A DNA stretch of 64,000 bases from Craterostigma plantagineum. Taxonomy: Eukaryota > Streptophyta > Magnoliopsida > Lamiales > Linderniaceae. The DNA is taken from positions 20,647,501-20,711,500 of the forward strand of contig JAPQWV010000017.1 in NCBI GenBank assembly GCA_027422505.1, read 5' to 3'. A program made the translations under genes and the position numbers. Below, in pieces: positions 32,704 to 43,769 of this stretch; the first letter of the stretch is position 1, and every line of letters begins with the position of its first letter. A model generated the notes under the pieces. That model had not been told where the DNA came from, ran no database searches, and was given only the letters and a program-made list of their open reading frames with translations.

Positions 32704-34189
32704 GACCGTAGCGCACTTCAAAATTTTTGGAAGTGTGGTTTATGCACATATGCCTGACCAGAAAAGAACCAAGCTGGACGACAAAAGTAGAAAGCTTGTT
32801 TTTATTGGGTACGATGATCAGACGAAGGCGTATCGGCTCTATGATCCAGAAAATAAAAAAGTCATAGTAAGTCGAGATGTTCGAGTTGACGAAGAAAATT
32901 CGGGAACGATGAAGAAAATACAACGAAGGGAGAACCACAAATCGTTGCACCAATACCCGTTCCGAAAAAATTTCGTCTCAAGAAAATGACGAGGAGGATG
33001 AACCAAGGCAGTCGAGGATGCGAAGCATGTAGGACCTGTACAAATCAACCGAACAAGCTTGGAAACCGGAACGGGAGAATAAGGCAAAGTGTTAAAATTA
33101 AAGAAAACGCTTTACGGGCTGAAGCAAGCGTCGCGAGCTTGGAACACTAGGATCGATGGGTACTTCAAAAGGAACAAATTCGAGCAATGTCCGTTCGAGC
33201 ATGCGTTATACGTCAAAAGAGAAGGAGGTGAAATGATCATCGTCGCTCTCTATGTCGATGATCTCATTTTCATGGGGAGCAGCGAGAAAGTAATCAACGA
33301 CTTAAAAAAAGCGATGACGTAGGAGTTCGAGATGACGGAATTGGGACTAATGAAATATTTTCTAGGTCTCGAAGTCGATCAAAGAAGCGCGGGAAGTTTT
33401 GTGTCGCAAGAAGCGTATTCGAAGGCTATATTGAAGAAAAATAAAATGGAAGAGAGCAACCCGGTAGCGACACCGATGGAACTTGGAACAAAACTGTCCA
33501 AGTTTGAGAGAGGACAAGGAGTGAATGCGACCGATTATCGAAGTCTCATGGGCAGTCTGCGATACTTGACCTGCACGAGACCCGATATCACATACAGCTT
33601 TGGATTTGTTAGCCGCTATATGGAAGAACCGAGACAGTCACATCTCAAAGCGATCAAAAGGATTTTACGATACATCCAAGGAACACAATCGCTCGGACTA
33701 TTTTATCCAAAGGCGAGCGACTGCAGATTAGTCGGATATTCTGATAGCGATTGGTGTGGAGATATCGATGATCGAAATAGCACGGGCGGCTACGTATTTT
33801 ACCTAGGAAGCAACCGATTGTGACTCTATCAACCTGTGAAGCAGAATACGTGGCAGCGTCGTGGTGTGTCTGTCACGCAATATGGCCGAGAAATTTATTG
33901 CTTGAGTTGAATCTTCAACAGGTCGAGCCAACCGAAATTCAAGTAGATAATAAGTCCGCGATTGAGTTGGCGAAAAATCCAGTTTATCACGAGAGAAGCA
34001 AACATATTGATGCGCGGTTCTATTTTTTTAGGGAGCACGTAAAAATGGAGAAGTAAAGATGGTACACGTAGCGAGTCCGGATCAGGTTGCAGATATTTTT
34101 ACAAAGCCATTACCAGCAGTACGTTCGAGAATCTGATACAAATATTCGGGATGAAAGAGCGGAAAGACGTTGAGATTAAGGGAGGAGTC
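32704..34189 (+). pseudogene. Copia B pol fragment (integrase end, RT end, RNase H)
   Basis: The integrase C-terminal part (VYAHMPDQKRTKLDDKSRKLVFIGYDD) runs to about 32985. A deletion then removes the first part of RT. RT resumes at 33089 with LKLKKTLYGLKQASRAWNTR and IIVALYVDDLIFMGS (intact YVDD), a TAG at 33322, then MTELGLMKYFLGLEVDQ. RNase H has GYSDSDWCGDIDDRNSTGGY, a short shift at 33820, TLSTCEAEYVAAS and HIDARFYFFREHV. It belongs to the same broad copia group as element A but is clearly a different family. Confidence 0.85.
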
Positions 34190-35236
34190 TGTTGAATAAT
34201 CTCAACGAATCTGAAAGTAAAAAAAATATACAAGGAGACATATTAGAATTGAATAGAGGTGTTCAGACGGTTTGAAAAATCGTAACCAAACCGTAACCGA
34301 ACCGTCGGTCAACGGTTCGGTTAACCGTGGTCAACGGTTACGGTAACCGTAACCAAACCGTCAATTATAAAGGTTCGGTTTCGGTTTTTCATTTTCATAA
34401 CCGTAAACCGGCGGTTAGAACCGTCTTCGAAATATTAATTAAATATATAATTTTATTGTCTTTGTTCACCATATTTATTTATTTTTGTTTTATCAACTAT
34501 CGTAAAATTGAGTTAGAAAACTTAGAGGAATACTGAGTGATAAACATGAACTTTAGAATGCCTACGACGAGTGTCCGTCGAAGATTTTTGAATCGAAGAA
34601 TAAATGATAATCGTAATATTTTTTGATATTTAAGGTGTAATTTTTTTCAAACGTTGAAGGTTATTATATAAATTTCTCAAGTTCTTTTTTTTAAATTTAA
34701 TATAAAAACATCAAAAGTTTTTTTCATTGTATTTAATTATTATAAGAGAAAGAAAATTTTAAAAAAGAATTAAAGAAAAAACCGTAAACCGGCGGTTCAA
34801 AACCGTAACTGGCTTGGCCGGTTCAAAACCTAACCGTGATTACCACGATTCAGTTACGGTTAGACGTTTTTATTAACCGTAAACCGGCGGTTCACAACCG
34901 TAAACCGTAACCGTATGAACACGTCTAGAGTTGAAACCGCAAAGGGAGAAACAAACAAAAAACATTCAAATAAACAAGTAAAAAAAAGCAGGTGGAAGAC
35001 AAGAAAACACGGAGAAATTAGACTAATATATGTTTTATGCATTTGTCTTGTAGTGTGTAGCCAGTACTATAAAAGCATCGTAGGATGTCATTGTTTAAGA
35101 TGAGAAGAGAAAGATGCGAGTGCAATATAAATACTATTGTGGAAAAAGGTGTCGGAGAGAGAGAGCGTGAGAGAAAGCAAAGAAAAGATTTTTCTTCCTC
35201 TGTTAAAAAATCGTTGCTCCGCCCACACGGCATATA
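34190..35236 (+). repeat. 3' LTR of copia B, invaded by MITE 4 and copia C
   Basis: It starts TGTTGAATAATCTC at 34190 after the purine tract AAGGGAGGAGTC. MITE 4 splits it at 34254-34927. The rest (34928-35236) has a likely TATA (ACTATAAAAGC, 35067) and purine-rich leader, and is cut at 35236 by copia C. A short end may resume at 36870; its exact end is not certain. Confidence 0.65.
34254..34927. mobile_element. hAT-type MITE 4 (674 bp) in the copia B LTR
   Basis: Ends TAGAGGTGTTCAGACGG and, inverted, TAGACGTGTTCATACGG. Target duplication GAATTGAA / GAGTTGAA (34246-34253, 34928-34935, one mismatch). The interior repeats AACCGTAAACCGGCGGTT words on both strands. Confidence 0.85.
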
Positions 35237-36864
35237 TGTTGGGAAATCCGGCCGTACCGAAATTCCGCCCAAGATTTGTTGCGGAATATAAACAGGAGAA
35301 AATAACAACACAAGATTTAACGTGGAAAACCCTCTATTAACGAAGAGGGAAAAACCATCCTGGCAACAAGGCCGCAGAAAATCCACTATGTGAATATTAC
35401 AATCACACAATTCTTCTACGCTCGCCTACACCCAAAACCCCGACAACAACCCGAAAGTTATTTCACCCGCTAACCCAAACTCTCACCCAAAGGAAATTTT
35501 CTTAGAGTTAATTGTTAACACAAATAACTTTCTAATGTGTTGGTGTACCTATATTTTAGGGTATAGCCCTCCTTATATAGGAGAGGAAACCATCATGCCT
35601 TCTTGTCGTTTCCGATGTGGGACATTGACAAAGGCACAACTTGGGCCCAACCCCAATAATCTCCACCCTGTGACTGTCCATCTTGACATATTCACTTGGC
35701 GAAGATCCACATAGCTTCCACTACCATGCTCCACCATAAAAGCATATCCATTTGGAATCGCATCCAAGCATTTCTTCGGCCTATGTCGAAATAACCTTGC
35801 TGAAATCTATGGTGCAACATCCACGCTTGGCTTGCCAGGAGTTCATCACTCTCGGCACGAAATTTCCACCACACACCTTGCATCAACGCCAAACTAATGC
35901 CCGTGTGTAAACTGTGGATCCGCTATAACACTCCCTCTCTCATGACGCTTAGCGACATGCCATAAGGACGTCCTTGTCTCTCTTAGAAAAACTCATCCGT
36001 GGAGAGAGAGACAAAATTAGCGTCTTTCTCAGTATCTCCACTTACTAACTTGGAGCTGCTTGCCGAACACACTCCACCGTTCTGACAATTTCTTTTCACG
36101 TGCCCAGATTGTCCACACGTCCAGCATCGCAGCTTGTTTCCCCTTGGAGTTCCTCTTCTTTCCGCCATTGACGAACAAAGCTTGATCTTCTGGTGAATTG
36201 TTCCGTCCACCATCTAGCCTTTTCTCCTCCGCAAGAAGTTTACCGGTGACTTCAGAAAATACAATCTTCTCCTTCCCATGAATCAAGATCAGCTTCATGT
36301 GTTCATAAGAATGTGGAAGAGACCAGATGAGTCTCAACGCCTGATCCTCATCGTCAATTTTCACTCCAATGGATTCCATCTCCGAGACGATTCCATTGAG
36401 AACGTTTAAGTGATCTGAAATACTTTGGCCTTCAGTCATCCGCAATGTATGAAATTGCTCCTTCAGATACATCCGATTCTAGATGCCTTTAGTCTGATAC
36501 AACTCCTCAAGCTTCTCCCACAATGCTTTTGCCGCCGAAATTCCATGCACGTTAGCAAGAACATTCTTGGCCAGACACAGTCGTATCGCACTTGCCGCTC
36601 TCAAATCCAGTTCCTCCCAATCGTCGTCGCTCATTCCAGATTTGCTTCCACCAGCTGCTTCCTCAGTGATGCTGGTAGCACCGTCTTTGGGAATTTCCTT
36701 GCCTTTCCTAGAGTTAATTGTTAACACAAATAACTTTCTGATGTGTTGTTGTACCTATAATTCAGGGTATAGCCCTCCTTATACAGGAGAGGGAACCCTC
36801 ATGCCTTCTTGTCGTTTCCGATGTGGGACATTGATAAAGGCACAACTTCGCCCCAAGCCCAACA
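35237..36864 (-). mobile_element. Copia C, deleted non-autonomous element with target duplication
   Basis: Both outer ends are TGTTGGG/CCCAACA and the 5-bp duplication ATATA flanks them (35232-35236, 36865-36869). The 3' LTR (35237-35658, - strand order) is about 420 bp. The 5' LTR keeps only about 156 bp (36709-36864) and is fused directly to gag. Between gag and the 3' LTR, protease, integrase and RT are missing. It resembles a Tork relic cut down by deletion. Confidence 0.8.
35983..36727 (-). pseudogene. Copia C gag
   Basis: From the 5' LTR fusion the frame reads WEELDLRAASAIRLCLAKNVL and ALWEKLEELYQTKGI, then a stop near 36480. It goes on with MYLKEQFHTLRMTEGQSISDHL, EDQALRLIWSLPHSYEHMKL and, after a shift near 36130, the knuckle CWTCGQSGHVKRNC (complete CCHC). 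The gag family is that of Tork-type copia elements. Confidence 0.85.
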
Positions 36865-37641
36865 ATATATTCTATCCTTCACAAAAATAAAATAGCATTA
36901 GAGACCTCTATATGCTATAAGCACATCATGGTCTACGCCCGTAAAGACAATTAATATAATTATCGTCACTGGAAGTGTATCATTTTCAAATAATTTTTGA
37001 AAAGCAGTATAATACCTTACTTCTTTTTCGCCTTCAATTTGAAACTTGTTTGGGACGATAAACAGAAGAAAGATTTTTCCCCGTTGAAAGTTTATAATTT
37101 CATCTAAATTAAAAAGCATTTCTTTAAAATATTTTGTCAAAAACCAATGGTAAGATTTCATTCCGTATTGATAAAATCATCATATAAATTTTCTTAGATA
37201 TTAATTTTATCCTCTTGATTAAAAGTGGTAAAAACCATTTTTAAAAAGTTCTCATTTGGGCTGAAAGAATTCTTGCTGAATTTTCTTTCTTGCCGGAGAA
37301 CCCGGACTAAAATTAATTTTCGGCTTTAAATCGATTAAACATGAAAATCCATTTCAAACTCGGTTATTTCCTCGTCTTGACTTTAAAAACTTCTATAACT
37401 ACTATATTATCAGGATTAATTCTTAATTTTTCTACCCTATTAGATTGGTAGTCACTAGAGACTGATTCTCTTATTTGAGAAGTCAAAGCTCTAGAGGGAT
37501 ATTTTATCATATAATTTACATGTGATATATGTAATGGGATAAAGATGTCCTAAAGATTCTAGACCTTGGAGTTCCAGTATCGATAGATATTCTGTTTTTG
37601 TTCAAATTGTATTTGAACAGATCCATATGTTGTTGTTTGTA

Positions 37642-38092
37642 TTATTTGGATAGGATTATTTTTATTTGAGGCTGTAAAGGCATACCTTTCTCGATTATCC
37701 AATTTTCTGGGAAATTTATTTCCTCCCATTTCACTGATCTTCGAGTAGTAATATTAGATCTACTAAAATTGGTTTTAATGAGAATAGTCTCATTGATGGG
37801 TTTATCCACATTACACTGTGGATTAAGCATGTATAGAGGCTTAGCATATATCCTATAACAGATACATATTACTTCCGACCCTGGAGCATAATTGTACTCA
37901 TGAGTTTTGATATTTAATGTCAAAGCATTCAATATATTGACGCCAGTCAACTATAGTTGGAGATTGGGTTTGGACCATGTGTTAAGCGTGAATTATTCTC
38001 ATAAGAGATTGTTTCCCGTCAAGATTTCTACCATGGCTGCTATAAAGCCCTCTAATAAACCTTCTAAGGTTAAAGCTAAAAAAGCCACTTGA
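37642..38092 (-). pseudogene. Viral movement-protein-like fragment (pararetrovirus copy 1)
   Basis: The open part from 37950 (about 100 codons) has GVNILNALTLNIK, an ICYRIYAKPLYML stretch and NITTRRSVKWEEINFPENW, which I recognise as the end of the movement-protein domain of plant caulimovirus-like sequences annotated in many genomes. The part before it up to 38092 is in a different frame. It is missing from copy 2. Identification rests on memory of the family, so it is moderate. Confidence 0.55.
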
Positions 38093-38410
38093 ACTAACCC
38101 AACATGAATGAACTTATTGGTTTATTCTATATTTTTCTAAGTCTTTATTACTTAGAAGCTTAATAATCATCTCTTCGTTATTTAAAGAGATAGTTTCTTC
38201 GGTGGTTTGACTATTAAACTTAATTTTTTGAAGGTTCCTAATTCATAGATTATTTTATAATCTATCTTATGATTTTCCAACAATTTAATTATCTAAATCT
38301 TGAGGAATATCATATTCATCTTCAATAATCTTTTTAACAGTATCTTTACGTCGTATCGAATTCATTAAAATAAGACGTTAAACTACACCTTGATTTCTTA
38401 ATACCTTCAT

Positions 38411-38426
38411 CATGGCTCTGATACCA
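38411..38426 (-). other. tRNA-Met-type primer site (pararetrovirus copy 1)
   Basis: The - strand reads TGGTATCAGAGCCATG, complementary to the 3' end of plant initiator tRNA-Met. The same 16 bases are at 61969-61984 in copy 2. Confidence 0.75.
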
Positions 38427-38765
38427 TTTTCTTAGGATCTTTATGAATTAAAAGAATATATATATATATATATATATATATTGTGATTGATGGAATAATC
38501 ATCGGATAGAAGATTGTGAAGAAACTTAATTAAGATTAGTTATGCGCGGCTGTTGGCGTTGCTCGTGTTGCCGAAGTTTGGCGTTTTGAGGGCATTGGCT
38601 GTTACCGATTGAATTGATTTTATGATAAATTTATTATGTAAATATCCTTATATCATCCGATGATTTAATTCCGTCAATCACAAAATAATTTTTTTTCCTT
38701 TTAACTCCTAAAGATCCTAAGAAAATATATAATATAAATAATATAAAATATATAATTATAATAGA

Positions 38766-38863
38766 TGGCGGGCCGGCCCGCACAAGGTGGGGCGGGCCGC
38801 AAAACTCGCAGCCGCGGGGCGGACCAGCCCGCATGCCTCAAGCCCAATTGACACTTCTAGTGA
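38766..38863. mobile_element. hAT-type MITE remnant
   Basis: GC-rich GGCGGGCCGGCCCGC and CGGGGCGGACCAGCCCGC words end with CAATTGACACTTCTAG, the typical end of a hAT MITE. No intact start or duplication was found. Confidence 0.4.
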
Positions 38864-38941
38864 GATGTGGGTATAAGCTGCCCCTTGGTATGTCAATGTC
38901 ACAGAAAAAATTAATAATTAAATTAAAATATGGTTTAATTA

Positions 38942-40229
38942 TTTTTTGGCCCCGTAACTTAGGGGGTGTGCCGTTACAGGGACGCATAATTTAGGTGGTA
39001 GCATTATAGGGACACTAACTTTCGAGCAATGGCAATTTAAGGATAATATATGACCCAGCCCTGTATTTTGATCCAAAGCCGCTGACGTGGAACCCGACCC
39101 GTGACATGTGTGCTTAAAGCCTCACTACACAGATTAGTGATGGAATTTTGCGACGGAAACACCGTCGCTAAAGGAGAGGGAAAATAAAAATAAATACAAC
39201 TCTTAACAAAAAGAGACGGATTAGCGACGGAATTTTGCGACGTAGCTACCGTCTCTAAAGCACTGTCACAAACCTAAAACTCCTTGCAAATATACGTCGC
39301 AAACTTTGTGATGGAACCTTGCGTCGGAATTCCCGTCAAGGAGGGGGAAAATTAAAAAAAAGAAATAAATAAATATAGCTCCGGCAGCCTGCTGACCGCC
39401 AAGCCCCTCGCCGGTATTTTGCACCCGCCACGCGCTTCTCGGCTGCTTCTCGACGGCGGCGGATCTGGCCAGAGTGAAGGTGGTTGTCGCTGATGTCCGA
39501 AAATCCGCCATATTCTGCCCGCCGGCGGCGAAGAAGGCCTGAAACTCGCTGGGGGTATTGATGGGCTGAACAGGCTTGGCGAGGATTAGCCTTTCGTTGT
39601 TATCCCCCTTGCCTGAAATAGAAAGAGTCGAACTCAAGCCGTCCCCAATAACAGCGATTTCAGTTGATTTAAAAAATTAATTATACAGTACCTTGGGCGA
39701 CGAAGGCGAGGACGTCGGCGTCCAATGGCTGGGAACGACGAAGGTCTGAGGCTAAGCTTCTAACATCATAATACGATAGTTGTCGATTTCTCGGAGGAGC
39801 TCCGACCTGTCGGAAACTTTCCTTAGGATTCTCATGCGGCCGTGCTTTATTGAATTTGAAGTTTCAGAATAGGCCCGGAGGCGACAACGATGCTTTTTAT
39901 TTTCTTTTTAATGTCCGATGCTTTTTAATTTTTTTTTCTATTTCTCAAATATATTTTAATAACTTTTTTAATTTTAATTTCGGATATTGCTTTCTCTTTA
40001 TTTATTTTAATGATGTGGCGCCACTTCAGCAGTTTTTATGACCTGGTGCCATGTCGGATTTCTTACGATCGCGCATGTCAGCGGGTCGGTTGCCACGTCA
40101 GTGGGTTTGGATTACAATACCTGGCCGGAGCGTATATTGTCCTAAAAATGCTTACTTTTCGATTGTCCCTATAATGCCACCACCTATGTGTCCCTATAAT
40201 ACACCCCCTAACTTACGGGACCAGAAAAA
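38942..40229. mobile_element. Long-TIR Mutator-like element with captured gene fragment (Pack-MULE candidate)
   Basis: The left end (GGCCCCGTAACTTAGGGGGTGTG..., to about 39015) is repeated inverted at the right end (about 40150-40229), with TTATAGGGAC words in both. Just inside the left TIR are three GACGGAATTTTGCGACGG-type repeats (39140-39330). The GC-rich middle (39370-39845) looks like part of a host gene. The 9-bp target duplication could not be fixed. Confidence 0.6.
39370..39845 (-). pseudogene. Captured two-exon gene fragment in the Mutator-like element
   Basis: On the - strand a GC-rich coding-like stretch (…RRSQPLDADVLAFVAQG) meets a GT at 39691 and, after a 79-bp AT-rich intron ending in TTTCAG (39613), goes on in frame as KGDNNERLILAKPVQPINTPSEF, FQAFFAAGGQNMADF, then TLARSAAVEKQPRSAWRV to about 39370. 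Base composition differs sharply from the AT-rich surroundings. I do not recognise the parent gene. The preserved intron means capture was at DNA level. Confidence 0.5.
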
Positions 40230-40599
40230 GCCGTAAAATATTACACACTGTCTTTTAATTACTATTTTTAGTTGATCTCTATTTTTAGTTAATTCCTATT
40301 TAATTGTATAATTTATATATACATAATTAAATTGAAAATATAATTTCAATTAACTATTTTAAACTAAAACAAATTTAAGCGTGTAAGAGTATTAGCTTCG
40401 TTTACTAGTACGGGAGCTATTGTTAGTCGTTTAGTGGCTCAAATAGTGGTTAGTGGTTAAAGTAGTTATTCTTATTATCCACTCTTTTATAGAGTTTAGA
40501 GTGGATAAAAACTGTCAAATGGTCTGCCTCAATTAATCAATCAGATTTTTTCTACATTAATTATTTGTTAAAAAAATAAGTGTAACCTATAGAAAAATA

Positions 40600-40995
40600 C
40601 CTAATTGAATAAAATTTTTACACATAGGTACCCATGTCAGAAAATTTTTTAGTTAAGTACCCGTTCGATTGGGGTACCATTTTCCTGGTGTTAACGTACC
40701 TTTTCATATGTGTATTGCGTATCGCGTTACGCATCTATATGGTACCCGTATATGGTATATATACGTTACATACGGTACCTTGCGGCAAGCTGTAGCGGGG
40801 TACCAATTCTACCTGTATTTATGTACCAAAATACGTTGATATATGGTACCTAAATGTGTTGTATGGCGTACCTACTGCGGATCGGTACCTATCTGCAAAA
40901 AATTTATTCTGTTAGGTACCTATATATAAAAAAAAAGCCGACAGGGTACTGATTTACAAATTTTTTTCAAATGGGTATTTATGTGTAAAAATCCC
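40600..40995. repeat. Inverted-repeat element rich in GGTACC
   Basis: TTTTTACACATAGGTACCCAT near 40616 is repeated inverted at 40965-40992 (ATGGGTATTTATGTGTAAAAA-like). Between them GGTACC occurs eight times in about 290 bp (from about 40627 to 40919). No gene. Confidence 0.5.
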
Positions 40996-41654
40996 AAAAA
41001 ATAAAATAGAAACTTATTAAAATACGTACTTTCCATAACCTGATAACAATTACCAACTTCTATTTTTAGCATATTACTTTTTAAAATTATTCAATCCTAA
41101 TTAATTTATTTTATTGCACGGATGTGCTAAAAGTACTTGTATTTATATAAAGATGATTTGATGATGGGAACGAGTTTAAGTGGTCGATTAATAGAAATTT
41201 ATTTCTTCTTATCTTCTATATACACAATCAATCTCTGGACCCTTGCACTTCATAGGCATGAAAAATGATAATAAGATCGAATCCCATTGGTGAGGAAGAT
41301 CAATCTCATAAAATATATATCAATCGTAACTAATTAATCTTTTTAAGACGAGCATTATTAATTACATATGTAGATTATTCTTTATGTATATATATCACTT
41401 CTCGTGATAAGTCTTCTGCAAAATTTGGATCATAATATCTAGTACCGCATCATCGAATATCCAACAAGAAAATAATAGTAATAATACAAGTGGGATACCA
41501 TTTTTATTTGAAATATGCCAAATTGCCAATTGTCAAATAAATTGTGTAAATCTCTTCGTTCTTCCATTTTAATGATTTTGTATTCTTTGCGAATTAGGGA
41601 ACTCTGTTCCAAAGAGGAAGAGAAATTCCTATATGAGAAGAGTAAACTCCCGAC

Positions 41655-42349
41655 TAGGGGTGTTCGTTCGGTACAAACCGAACCGAGCCTAACTGAAATT
41701 TCGGTTATCGGTTCCCCTATTTCCGAAACCGAATCTCGGTTCGGTATTCGGTTATTACCGAATTTTTTTCAATTAATTCGGTTACCGAATTTTCAATAAA
41801 AAAAAAGAATTTTTAATAATATTTAAATTAACATATATAATTTAATATAATTTTTTTTTAGTTTATCAAATAAGTTATACTTCCCCTGTCCCACTTAATA
41901 TTTTCCAAAAATTAGTGGGCACGTAAATTAAGAAACCACATTTTTTTAATATTATAGTACACTTTAAAGCATGGAGAGAGAAAATTCATTAGTGGGCACG
42001 CAAATTAAAAAGTCTTTTTTTAATATAAATGGTGTAATTATTAGAATAATCTTTTACCAAAAATATGGAAGAATTATGTGGGACATCCAAAATAGAAAAA
42101 AGGGAAGAAATAAGGGGGACGGAGAAAGTATTAAATTATATATATTAGATTAAATTTTACTGGAAATTCTTTTTTAATATATAATTTAATATAATTATAG
42201 TTATGATTTTATTATTAATAAAATATAATATATTTTAATTATAAAATTTCGGTAATTCGGTATACCGAATTTACCGAAATCCAAAACCTATATCGAATTT
42301 TCGATATTTCGGTTATTCGGCTCGATTAACCGAATAACGCACACCCCTA
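41655..42349. mobile_element. hAT-type MITE 5 (695 bp), host of a Stowaway MITE
   Basis: Ends TAGGGGTGTTCGTTCGG and CGCACACCCCTA; perfect 8-bp duplication CTCCCGAC at 41647-41654 and 42350-42357. Interior words TTCGGTT/AACCGAA alternate. A Stowaway element (41880-42128) is inside. Confidence 0.9.
41880..42128. mobile_element. Stowaway-type (Tc1/mariner) MITE, 249 bp
   Basis: Ends CTTCCCCTGTCCC and, inverted, CTTTCTCCGTCCCC, the CTCCCTCCGTCCC-type end of plant Stowaway MITEs, flanked by TA on both sides (41878-41879, 42129-42130). Confidence 0.85.
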
Positions 42350-42365
42350 CTCCCGACACAAGAAA

Positions 42366-43573
42366 TTTGAGAGAATAACACAAATAGGTTATTTTGAATA
42401 GTGATGTTACAAAAGTAGATAACTTTCTCACTCTATTACAAAACTAATCAACTTTTTAATTTGCACTAATATTATTTTCAGTTTCACCACAAAATTATTT
42501 TAAGTTACAATGATCTCTATTATTATTTCAAATAGATAAAACAATTGCTATTAATTACATTTTACTCATTATTTTTTCACATTACGTCATTCACCATCGG
42601 AAATCGGTCATCATATATGTTAAGAAATATTATTTAACGTAATAACAAACAAAAAAACTCAAGAAAAATGTAATAGTTCATAGCATGTTCATATAAGTAT
42701 TGTTCAACAAATCTTTCTAAATTTTTTATTAACTCATCATAGTCTTCCCTTGCGTTTTTCTTGTGAGACATTAGATCTATTTCACATGGATCTCTTCGTG
42801 ATCGTTTACGCCCGACCTTTCTCGTCAGACATAAATAAGGTTATTTACCAGATGAAAAGGAGCTTTGACACTCAAACTGATAAGAATATTGTTGGGTGTC
42901 AAACCCAAGTCCCTAAATCGAGAAAGTTCGTTAAGTATATAAGCTTGTGGGCTAACTCCCTCTATTGTCAATCAGTTTTTTAGAGAGGAACCCCACAAGC
43001 TTATATGGGTTTGGCTTGGGCTGGAATTGGGCCTGAAAAATCCCTATAAATCTGCTGTCTCCAATATTCAATAACCATCTGGAACATATTCATATGAATC
43101 AACACATTCTTGCAAACTTGAATGAAAACTGAGCACAGAAATTTAACAACAACAACAAAACGGCAATAATAATAATAATAATACTTATAAAATAATTTAT
43201 TACAATATAAAATGGAATATATTTCTTATTGCCAACTAATGATTTGGATTATGTTTTATTTGGAGTTATTCTCTTAGGACTATCTTCGAAATTAAATCAC
43301 TAGTATTGAATTTCTAAGATTGAATTATGACATGTCTTAGTTTATGAAAGTATTAAAAAGATTATAGTTAAAAATATAGTTATTGATAATTTTGCAGCGT
43401 ATGGTAAAAAAAGCAATATTAAAAAGATTTGTGGTGAAAACTGAAGATAATAGAAGTAATAATTAAAATAAAAAAAAAAGTCGATTAATTTTGTAATAAG
43501 ACGAGAAAATTACCTACTTTTATAATCACACTATTCAAAATAACACTATTTATGCCATTCTCCCAAATTTCCA
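42366..43573. mobile_element. Long-TIR (over 100 bp) non-autonomous element, Mutator-like
   Basis: The left arm from GAGAGAATAACACAAATAGGTTATTTTG through TATTACAAAACTAATC pairs with the inverted right arm (about 43465-43573: TTACAAAATTAATCGACTTTTT, TATTTTGAATAGTG). Inside, TGTTGGGTGTCAAACCC at 42891 to about 43155 looks like a copia solo LTR, without a confirmed duplication. No gene. Confidence 0.6.
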
Positions 43574-43769
43574 ACCTCCATCACTCAAAAAAAAAATGAT
43601 GATAGGGCTGATTTGATTTTATTTTTATACTGTCACATACCCATGTGTATACCTTATATTTTCGCAAAAAAAGAAGTAAAATTAATGTTGGGATAACAAT
43701 ATCCACGATAAATTCCAGGAACCATATTTCTCTATCCTTAGCTTATGATTACACAATTCAATTCAGTCG

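Larger units (their letters stand above)
36898..38730 (-). mobile_element. Endogenous pararetrovirus relic, copy 1 (Caulimoviridae-like)
   Basis: Read on the - strand: leader (about 38730-38427), a tRNA-Met-type primer site TGGTATCAGAGCCATG (38426-38411), a short broken start region, a movement-protein region (about 38100-37640) and a piece of the following polyprotein (to 36898) that matches 62455-62700 of copy 2 (KKLFENDTL-type residues in both). Stops and shifts throughout; an old integrated copy without function. Confidence 0.65.
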
